A DNA stretch of 64,000 bases from NCBI RefSeq assembly GCF_012489685.1, contig NC_080045.1, positions 11,433,648 to 11,497,647 on the forward strand, read 5' to 3'. A program made the position numbers and the translations under genes. Shown one piece after another: positions 54,779 through 64,000 of this stretch (position 1 is its first letter; the number at the start of each line of letters is the position of its first letter). Under the pieces are notes generated by a model. The model worked only from the letters and a program-made list of their open reading frames with translations, had not been told where the DNA came from and ran no database searches. Origin of the DNA: Lotus japonicus. Taxonomy: Eukaryota; Streptophyta; Magnoliopsida; Fabales; Fabaceae.

Positions 54779-57700
54779 CTACCGCCTCAAGCTCTCGACA
54801 ACGTAGTCTGCATACAAGGACCTACACATAAAATGAAAAGAATTATAAACAGAGCATGCATGAAACGAGAATAGTATTAAAACTGAAACCAAAAGTAACG
54901 CATTTTAATTAAATTCTAAAACTATTTCAAGAAAAAGCATTGGACATGAACATGATGTCAATTTTGAGACAACCAAAGAATCAATTATAACTTTTGAACC
55001 AATACAATTTTTAGATTATCGACCACTAATGGAAAAGAAATGGTCTGAGTCGCTTACATGGAATGCTTGATTGCTTCAAAGGCAGTTGAGGCAGGAAGAA
55101 AGTCGTTTACTGCAACTTCCTTGTTCTCATTCTTCTTGTCTAATTCCTTTATTAAGGAAAATTGTTGAATAGTTTTATACATAAGCTTGTCAAAGTTGTA
55201 GATGCAAACAAATAAAATGTATTGACCAAACAACAAAATTAGAAACTTTCAGAAGGATACAATCTTCAAAAAACCGACGGATTTCAGCTAAACGATGTGG
55301 AGGAAGGTCCTTGATATCATTGTAATGCCTATACTCGGGATCATCAGCACAGACAGCGATGATCTTGTCATCTTTCTCACCCTGAATTTCATAATAAATG
55401 GTTGGACAATTATTCAAAAGAGAAAACATTGCCGTGTTAGAAAAGTGAATGTCTGATATACCTGATCAATCATAGGCATGAGTCCAATAGCTTTGGCCCG
55501 AAGAAAGCAACCAGGAAGAACTGGCTCCTGTTAAATTCGAGTAAAGACTTCACATCAATCAAAGCATTATAGACGCAGCTCATGAATTAGATCTAAAATG
55601 TAAGATGATCAACAAACGTGCACTTACATAATTGACAGAGCAGAAGACTATTCTAATTTGCCACTCATATTGATTTGGAGAATGTCAGAACTCAGAAGTC
55701 ATTTTATAACTAGATCCTCTCATCTAATTACTACTATGTGATACTATGAAATTATATTACAGTAGCCATGTTGTGAGATTTTATTAACATATCCACATGG
55801 AGAACACCTTGAGCTGTGGCTTAATCTTTGGATAGTCAGTGCATAGTTTGGCAATAAAGACAAAGGTCAATATGTAAAGGATTTTAAATTGATGAAGATT
55901 ACTTTACAAGATACTCGAATCATGAAAATTATTAAAATGTAATTGAAGAGAGTTTAGTGAAAATGTGGACTCGTGGACTACTATTATTATTATACAATCT
56001 CCTTTTTACAAGCTTTCTACTAAGAAAAATTTGATAAACTGTATAGCAAAGAACTCTGGTACAGATTACAGAATGATGAACAATCCAAAATAAGGATAGT
56101 AGATAGTCTAGCTTTGGACAGCTTTGCTTACTTCAGAAGTCAGCAAATAACTAGGCAATTAGCATAACTCGCAAAAGGAATACTGATTTGAGAACAGGTT
56201 TGCATAAATATCTAATGAGCATTTTTGCACACATCATGTAAATCACAAAAGGGAAACTAATTTGCAAGAGGAAGTGAGTACCTGCATAATAACCAAGACA
56301 TCAATGGGGTCACTGTCCTCACAAATAGTACGTGGGATAAACCCGTAGTTGTGAGGATACACAACTGATGAGTAAAGAACACGGTCAACCTGCATGTAGA
56401 TGCATGTTCAGCAATGTCCTGTAGCAACAAGTATATCAAGGAGAGAAAATCTACGAAACCAAAACTACCTTAATAAGCCCAGTTCTTTTGTCAAGTTCAT
56501 ATTTCACCTTGCTTCCTTTCGCAATTTCAACCACCTGCAAGATTCAGTCATATTTCACAAAGGAAGTATTCAAATCAGTTTTTTTCAATAATGATCTCGT
56601 TCAATGTCGGTTAATAACAATTCAAGCTCATGACATGATATGCAAACTCAGGAAAGTTCAAAGAGAGTAGTTATCAAGTTGTGAATAGAAAAAATTGCAC
56701 TGCAATTTTGGAAAAAATCGTAAACAACATTCTATAGCATTTGGGGGGGGGGGGGGGGAGAAAGGGAGAAACAAGAAAAATATAGTAGAGGACTTTTCTT
56801 TGGGTACTTGACTCATTGTTAATGCTAGACATGCTTAAACCTACAGTACAACTTTACAACGTCATGTTTTTTTGTCTCATAATGATAATGCCTGACTACA
56901 TAAAGCTGAGAAGGAAATGGAATCAGCTATGTCAGCATTATCTAATATGTTCTTGATTCTAATCACCGGTAACCCAAATCTCAGTAAAACATGTAATGAT
57001 CTTTTAATATTTGGGCACGGAGAGCACATGGCTAGTCATCAACTAAGCAAGCCAGTGATGCTCAAGTCTTCCTAAGCTAAGTAAGTTTATATTCAGTATG
57101 CTTACACAGTTGAAGATCTTTGGAGCCTCAGGTCCTGCATTATGGAAAAAGTACAATTAGCATTCCAAATAAAGTCTCACAGAGAGTATGAGAAACAGAG
57201 AAGCAGTACATTGTAATCGATTCGCTAACATCTCGCTTACCTATCTCAAGATCATGCCAAGGGTGTGCAGCAACAGACCTCCTAGTCATGGATGAAAGAA
57301 TCCTCTCATTAAGTGGCGGATGTTGGGAATTCTGAGAGTTGGCAACCTTGATTGGGGTCTCAATGGGTGGAGCCATATCCGCAATCTGGAATAATAAACA
57401 ACAAATTTCATCAGATCCATCATCACATTTTCTGGACAAAATTTCCACCTAATAAAAAACAAGAGCATACTAAAATTTGACCTTTGATGACCTATTACCC
57501 AAAGAACAGTGTCCTATATAATCAACATTATTCCCTATCAAAGAAACATTAATCGCACCAACCTCCGACGCTCGAACTAAGCAATAAACTGTAAAACCTA
57601 AACCTGATCTAACCAAATGTGTATAAACCACAAAAATTCCAAGCTCACAAAAAAGCCGGCATCATCACAAATAATTCAGCTGCAAATTGCGACTACGACT

Positions 57701-57875
57701 TACAAAATTGGAATTCATCGCGACTCAAGTCAGCACAGTTAGCGACTTAGAAATAACCTTCTAGAGCAGCAAAGTAAACACGTTTCCAAGAAAAAAAAAA
57801 ACACAAATAGCTGAGTTGAGGGAAGAAATTTCACAAGCAACCAACCGCTTCAACATTTTCCGATTCAGAAGCCAT
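54779..57875 (-). CDS. PPA: Soluble inorganic pyrophosphatase (nine coding exons)
   Basis: Cytosolic-type family I enzyme hydrolysing pyrophosphate to phosphate, which drives biosynthetic reactions forward. Exons on the minus strand: 57875-57846, 57385-57241, 57134-57106, 56534-56469, 56389-56282, 55527-55462, 55381-55261, 55139-55058, 54821-54779. All join in frame to 229 residues. Family marks are [55 protein letters not shown] (the EDSDPID aspartates bind Mg2+), [20 protein letters not shown] and [20 protein letters not shown]. The start gives [10 protein letters not shown]; a second Met at residue 14 (MAPPIETP) would give 216 residues, nearer the usual length. No key residue is missing. 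Confidence 0.96.
56743..56758. repeat. G16 homopolymer in a pyrophosphatase intron
   Basis: Sixteen G on the plus strand, so a C-run in the pre-mRNA, between coding exons 3 and 4. Confidence 0.95.
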
Positions 57876-58400
57876 TTTTGATCCACTCAGAGCCGCTTGC
57901 GTTACAAGCAAAACGTCTAAAAACAAGAGTTACAATCACCACCAATAATGAAAAATATACAACAAAAACGGCAGAAAAACACGAAACAGCCACAGATCTG
58001 AGCTATTCAAAACGCATAGAACAGTGATTTCCATTTTCCAGTACCTTACAAAAACGGCGCTTCATGAAAAAAAAACTATCAAGCAATCGTTTGCGAAAGC
58101 AGAGTTGAAATGAGTTGAGAAAAGCGAAAATCAACAGTTCAGAGAAAAATGTTTGAATTGAATCGCGAGTTCGTAACAGTGATAACGCACATTGAAATAG
58201 TAGCAAAACCCTAGTGAAAACGGTTAACGAAGGTGCGAAAATGGAAACTCACCGACAATTGAAGCAAAAGAAGAAGGTTGGCGCAGATCTCGAAAAAGGA
58301 ACGGAGAGAATGAAGAAGGTGAGGAAAGTGTGAGTGAATGAGTGAGAGGAGAGGATGCTTGTTATGTCTGCAAAGAGCGAGGCCTTATAATGTAGAGAGG
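57876..58400 (-). promoter_or_regulatory. 5' UTR, 5' UTR intron and promoter of the pyrophosphatase gene
   Basis: On the minus strand a TATA-like ATTATAAGG (plus 58383-58391) precedes a CT-rich leader. An intron runs from TCG|GTGAGT (58252) to GTTTTTAG (57917). The second leader exon 57916-57876 ends at the ATG. Confidence 0.65.
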
Positions 58401-60900
58401 ATGAGAATGAATGTGAGGTGTACGCAACGCGTTCCCGCTCTGTTTTTCCTGTTTAATAGGAAAAAAATAATATTGATTGAAATCATAAAGCATAAAGCAT
58501 AAATCCAGGGAATATAAAGAAAATGCCTATGCCTTCGTTTTTTTCATTTTTTTGGTATTAATTTTTAATATGAATATTTAATGTAAGTAAGTGGCGTATC
58601 ATATCAATTTATTGGTCAATAAAATCACCTCTCGTGCATGTTGAAGTTAATCGACATCAATCAGAATATCAGTGAGGTTCTTTGTATTTATTTCTCTTTG
58701 TGAAACTTCACGCTCATGTTAGGTTTTGGGTGAGTAAGAGTGTTCATCTATCAATAGTAATAATAAAAATAATAATAATAAGATGTAAGTGAGTTAATGT
58801 ATTGGTTTAACATTTTGTATATTAAGTTATTGGTTGAGAATTTGATTCTCAATTTTTATGAATGAGAAAAACTTTTTGATTAGTCTTGTACTGCTTAGTA
58901 TGCAAATTGTAGACGTAAGATATTAGTTTCAATGATAGACTGTGAAAAATACATTAGTCAATAAAAAAGTTTTCAATAATAAGAGAGCGAGGCTGATTCT
59001 TTTTTATATCTTTTGTTCTCTATCTTCTTTTTGCATATATCTACATTAGGTTTTTTCGATGAGTTGGGTGGGCTTCACAGCCCAACAACAAAGAAAAAAC
59101 AACTACATGCCTCTAAAGAAGACAGTAGAGGCAGCATCTGCAGTGAAGCTAACCGAACAGAAACTAGGCAAGGTATTAAACATCATCAAATCCAAGCTCA
59201 CCCCAACCCAGGCTTATCCAGCACATCGGCCACCACATTAGCCTCGTGAAACACATGTGAATAAGTGGGAATAATTCATTTTTCAAATTCTTATAATTTC
59301 AAGCTCTCCTCATTCGATGCCAATTACTTAAATATAGAGATATTTGAGAATCTCAAAAAAAAAAAAAAAACATTGGAGTATTGAGAGATATAAATAATGA
59401 GCGGAGTAATAAAAAAAAAGGAAAATGAAGAAAAAATAAATGGAAAATAAGATGAAAGAAAATTCAATGATTTCAAGTTTTTATGCTGTACACTACGGCC
59501 AAAGTTTTTTTTCTTTCTTTCAATGTCTAGGTTTGAATTAACAAATTGTGACTCCGGAATTTGTGCAATAAGAGAGAGTTAGTAAAACATGTATCCAGAG
59601 TCCACACACAAATGGAATGTACTAATTAATTCAGCCAATATCCATAGAGAGCAGTTATTAATTAACAGAGGTTTAGGAATTGTAATAGGTGACTGGGCAT
59701 GAATCAGCATCTGTTATCCGTATATTCCGCCCAAGACTGTGCTTGATGAGTACGCAGACATGCAGAACGGGTCTACGTGGACCCACTCCGTTTGTTGACG
59801 GTGACGGTGTTCCGCCATTCCTACCTAACTGTCGTGCGATGCGATCCATTTTGGTGTTGGGACCCACCCGAGACAGAAACAAAAGTGCCAAAAACAAAAC
59901 GGAATATTCGCCGTCTCCACTGCAATTTGGCTGAGCCTGAGCATTCACCACCGTTGAGTTTTCGCTTTATAGATAAGATACATAGCCTTATAATAGCCAT
60001 GTCATCTTCATCTTGTTGTAAGAATAAAAATATCTACTTTTTTTTGTCATAAATACGATCTCATCATTTTATATTTTTTAATTTGATTAACTGTTTCAAA
60101 AGAAACTAACTTAATTATCTGTACCAAAAAAAATACTTAATTATCAAATTTCATAACGTCTGGTAGAGGCTATGAAATTATATTCTCATTTTACTTCCAG
60201 ATAAATTGTGCAAATGTGTTTGATAATTTTTTTTTTTACATTTTCAGGAATATTTTCAAATTTTGTTTAATTCAAAAAAATAAAAATGTAAAAAATTGAA
60301 AAACATGTGATGAAATTGTAGAAATGGAAAGTGATTATTAAATGTAACTTTTATCCCATGAAAATATAACATACTCATTTTTTATTTTTGGAATAGAAAT
60401 GAGACAAAATGTGTGCAATGAACATTTTGGAAATAAATTATGTTTGAGAATATTTTTACAAATCTTCTACAAAATACGAGAATACAATATTTTCATACAC
60501 TAGTATTATCCCCGTTTGTCCGTGCGATGCACGGATAATTTTTTACGAATTCCACTGTTAATCACAATTATTGAGTATTTGATATATATGATTAATACAA
60601 TGATGTATTTACTAAGATATACAATTTTAATTAGTCAAACACTTATATGTCGTTATTATCTTATGTTTTATCTTTCTTATATATATATGAATTAGATGAA
60701 TTTCAAATGTTAATTGTGTTTGACCCCCTGTCGACTTGCACTTTGCGCAATCTTTACCGTAAAAGATGAAAAGTTGACTGAAATGTAATAACATATAGAC
60801 TGTGAGATGGATATTTGAAACTAAAAGAAAATATTTATACATAAAGTGATTAACCAACACTTCGCAGTTTGGCCACATGGTCTTTGTCTTCAAGGAACTT
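58401..60900. other. Gene-poor AT-rich interval
   Basis: No family resemblance in the frames seen. A palindrome CCGTGCGATGCACGG lies at 60520-60534. Confidence 0.4.
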
Positions 60901-60959
60901 GTTCACAGTTTTGAATCATAAATTTAGGGAACAATTTATTATCTACATATTTGATATTG

Positions 60960-61160
60960 TTGGAGTGGCGCAGCGGAACGCTAGACTCGTCACAGTCTTA
61001 CAACTCAAGAGGGGTTGAGAGTTTACCATCCACACATTGGGTTAAGAGACTAAGAGCACAAGTGGTCTAGTCTAGGACATCACCCACATACATTCACCAC
61101 AAAACCTTAAGGCAATGGGTGAGTGGGTCCATCCACTTATAAACTCTTTAACTCTTGCCT
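60960..61160. repeat. Unclassified repeat-like segment with a tRNA-like A box
   Basis: TGGCGCAGCGG near 60966 fits the RNA polymerase III A-box consensus and suggests a SINE head. A good B box at the right distance is not seen. The following text (AACTCAAGAGGGGTTGAGAG) has the look of a dispersed plant repeat, but its ends are not defined. Confidence 0.25.
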
Positions 61161-61246
61161 ACACTATTTCATTCACAATTGTTACTTCAACAAAGATTTT
61201 TCTAAATTCACTAAACAAATAGGAATATCTCTTATTATTTTTCTAA

Positions 61247-61248
<2 letters not shown>

Positions 61249-61285
<37 letters not shown>
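61249..61285. repeat. (TA)n microsatellite
   Basis: About 18 TA dinucleotides. Confidence 0.95.
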
Positions 61286-61288
<3 letters not shown>

Positions 61289-62018
61289 TTGAAAATCAAC
61301 CCCTCTCAACATATACATGAATATATCTTATATAAGATATTTTCTTATCTTTAGCTCTAATAAAATAAACAGATAAAAAAATTATTTTGCAAATGCATTT
61401 GAAAGAACTATAAATATATTATAGCTTAAATAATAAAAAACATTTATATTTTCTATTACAAATACATTTACCATTTTTATACTTTTTTATGGGATTATGA
61501 AAAAAAAATACATATGAAAAAAATACAGTTGAGGTAAAATGTTTGATTTTAATAAAACATTTTCAATACACAATAAGAAATTAAATTGATCATCCAGGTA
61601 GAAAAAACCAAAACACAATTTGGTATATTAAGCAAACCACAGCTCAATAATCAGACCAACTGTTTCCAATATCCTGCCAAAACTAATACAACACTAACAA
61701 TAGGGATTGAACCGTGTGAAAACCATAATGAACATCAAGGTAGCAGATGACAAACAAATTAGATTACACTACTCTAAAACCAAATTGTATTATCAATAGC
61801 TCTTGAGAGTAAAGAGACCAACTTTAAAAGTACTTGCAGCTTGAAAACTTATAACAATATTATTCATAGCATGAATACCAAGTCAAAGTCTTTTGTTTTT
61901 CAGCACAGTATCAAATGAGAAGATGTAGCCTTTTCATGATCACCTTTCATGATTTGATGCCTGCCATACCTCATTATCCCTATCTACCAATAGTTGTATG
62001 AAACAACCAACCAACTAT
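61286..62018. other. Gene-free AT-rich interval
   Basis: Nothing supportable was seen. Confidence 0.4.
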
Positions 62019-62420
62019 TCTCTATCTGTATAATATTTTCATCACGTTTAACAGCTGCAGTTTGTCATGAGCCCTTTTCAACAGGTTTAGCAGCATCAAC
62101 ATCTCAAGGAGTGGATTCTTTTCCCTCTTTGCTAATTCATCCATTTGCATCTCTTCCTCATCAAGTTCATGCATTAGAGCTTCCATTTCTGCAATACACC
62201 ATTAAGTTTTAGAAACATTTCCAGTTCTCATTTATAAAAATATAATACATATTTACTTCTCTAATGACACAGAATCACACACTACACACATTGGTCTATG
62301 GCAGACATCAAATCATTTTAAGATCTCACTTTATCCTCTAACTGAAGTGCAGTTACTTGCCTATTTTGTAGCTCAGTCACTTTTTGATCAATTTCCTTCT
62401 CAATATTTGATATAACATTG
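62019..62420 (-). pseudogene. Coiled-coil gene remnant
   Basis: The minus strand reads SNIEKEIDQKVTELQNRQVT up to a donor (GATAAA|GTGAGA). After an intron-like gap comes an acceptor (TATTGCAG), then MEALMHELDEEEMQMDELAK. Beyond this a one-base shift plus a stop would be needed to reach DVDAAKPVEKGS and a terminal stop. The heptad-like Leu/Glu pattern indicates a coiled coil. The two exons do not join in phase, so I read it as a remnant; the family is unknown. Confidence 0.4.
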
Positions 62421-63583
62421 TGCATAAGGAGATATAGAAATCCCCAATTATAGAAAAGCATAAATTCAAAAGTGCAGAACATTATGCAACCCAGGAAGTT
62501 AAAATGAGAACCTACCAAGAAGGGTCAATTTGGGGTGGGGTGGGGGGGTCCAAGATATAAATGTAGGAACTTTACAACATGAAAATATATTGCCAACATC
62601 AAACACGATATGGAGACTCTTAAGAAGGCAAATTGTGATATCAGTTCTGATTTTGACGGCCATATCTTAGTTTTAGCTTTTTCTACTTCATCTTATGTCT
62701 CTTGCTTGTCGCAATGACATTTAGCTGTTTTTACTGGCTCTCAAATTTGATCATTCCTAGAATAGCTTAAAATTTACCTTTTATTTTTTCTTCTTTCTTT
62801 AGTTAGTTATCATCCTAGGAGATTATGTTGCTTTCACTTAGAACTCATGAACTTTCCACGAACCCAAACCAATAATGAATTCATAATGCAAATTAAATTC
62901 ACAGAAAAAATGTGAAAGGTCGAGGAAGGAGAAACCTAGATCAAGAAACAACTGATTCTAGCTCTGGTAGAAGTTTGTTCCTACTTCTTTTCCTCTTCAC
63001 TGCTCTATGATGGCATCCACCCCATAGTCCATATATCCGGTAACCAAATCACTTGAACTCCCTTGAATGCTCCGTCTCATAAATTGACTTTTTAAAAGCA
63101 ATAAATCAACCTCACACTCTGCAGAACATAAACAAAGAAATTAGTAATGATAAACAATCTCACTAAATTGTGTTTATATAACATATGAGATATGCTACAC
63201 TCATGGAGCATTCATGTGTGTGGCAGAAAACAGGGAGTACAAAGCTTTGGAAGTGACTATTGATAAATCAGCTGGATTATAATTTTCCCCCCTCTTTCTC
63301 TCTCTAATTTGGAGCTTTTTATCAGACGTTATTAAAGAATCAATAGAATTATACATTGGAAATAAATGAAAAGATGCTAAATAAATTTCCAGAGGAAACA
63401 CATAGGTTAGTCACAAAATTAGTGGACACTCAGTATTTTTTTTGAAGGATAAAATGACTGATTAATTTTTGAACCCAAAGCTTACATTACCCACCTCTCC
63501 AACCCTTATCTTTTAAGCAACAACTAATACCAATTGAAAAACACACTTTGGAAGAGAACCATGACACTTGAGTAAACCAACCA
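62421..63583. other. Interval between the coiled-coil remnant and the right-edge gene
   Basis: No gene is recognised. It probably includes 3' flank of the right-edge gene. Confidence 0.35.
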
Positions 63584-63804
63584 TCAATTAAACTCTTCCC
63601 TTTGCACAGAAACCCCCTTCACAGAAGATGCTTCAACTTCTATCTGAAACAAAAATGGTTCTCATGAGTTAGGTCAGTAAACTGCTAAGATGAAGCAAAG
63701 ACATTGATACATAATTGAAGTATACCTCTTCTTTGCTGGCAGGCAGGTACAAGTACAATATGGTGCGAGGCGTGAAACATGCTAAAATGGTACATACTCG
63801 AGTC
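63584..63804 (-). CDS. 3' end of an unidentified gene (last two exons)
   Basis: Minus-strand exons 63804-63726 and 63643-63584 are bounded by GGTTTCAG, AAGAG|GTATAC and TTTGTTTCAG. They join in frame to give TRVCTILACFTPRTILYLYL, PASKEE, then IEVEASSVKGVSVQREEFN and TGA. The first part is hydrophobic, the end acidic. Upstream exons lie beyond the window or near its edge (a GTAAGT donor is visible near 63973). I do not recognise the family. Confidence 0.5.
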
Positions 63805-64000
63805 CTGAAACCAGATTGCTAATTCAAACACATGTAAGAATGCCAATAAACTAAAAAGCAAGATAAAGAGAAGGTTGAAGAAACACAAAAAGGTTGCAAT
63901 ATACAAACCAGTTAACAAATAAGAACTCTATTATCATTTTCAAGGTAAAAGTTGATCCAACTACAACTTACATTTCTCAAAGTGAGGACTAAAAATAATT

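Noticed and set aside
60960..61050. tRNA gene
   Set aside because: An A-box-like word is present, but no cloverleaf, no acceptor stem pairing and no proper B box were found.

Overview
The window looks like nuclear DNA of a dicot, most likely a papilionoid legume. It is AT-rich, its genes carry many spliceosomal introns, and it is dense with plant transposons. The species cannot be fixed from the sequence alone.

Genes that look functional: (1) a 17-exon plastid-type argJ gene (+ strand, 3055-14744) for ornithine/glutamate N-acetyltransferase of arginine synthesis; (2) a two-coding-exon conserved plant gene of unknown function with a basic, Lys-rich region (- strand, 15993-17988); (3) an intronless histone H2B gene with a classic plant histone promoter element (- strand, 22444-22866); (4) a two-exon gene for a 71-residue conserved membrane-anchored protein (+ strand, 51455-52449), whose tandem sister at 46949-48847 is broken by a transposon; (5) a nine-coding-exon soluble inorganic pyrophosphatase gene (- strand, 54779-57875); (6) the 3' end of an unidentified gene at the right edge (- strand, 63584-63804). 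A Myb/SANT-like two-exon reading frame (- strand, 32245-32955) is plausible but incomplete at its 5' end.

Layout. 1-2.2 kb holds a foldback MITE, a broken PWWP-type gene fragment and a LINE ORF1 remnant. 3-14.7 kb is argJ, whose fifth intron holds a complete antisense Ty1/copia element with LTRs that read as identical and a single open gag-pol frame. 15-23 kb holds the unknown basic gene, a Stowaway-like MITE and H2B. 23-26 kb is an AT-rich repeat tract cut by a 1.75 kb foldback transposon that carries an inverted pair of class I formin gene fragments. 26-42 kb is mostly repeats: hAT, MULE-type MITEs, a TRIM, LINE debris and a three-copy tandem array of one chloroplast-RNP exon. 42.3-52.6 kb is a tandem segmental duplication (B3-like fragment, plant-mobile-domain fragment, small gene) with later insertions that can be ordered because the other copy keeps the empty site. 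54.8-58.4 kb is the pyrophosphatase gene. 58.4-64 kb is gene-poor apart from fragments.

The genes show no operon-like link. They are independent housekeeping genes (arginine synthesis, chromatin, pyrophosphate removal) in a transposon-rich setting. The most informative parts are the mobile-element structures: the recent copia insertion, the formin-capturing foldback element, the hAT insertion in the fourth-to-seventh codons of a duplicated gene, a 396-bp TRIM, and several insertions with preserved target duplications and paralogous empty sites.
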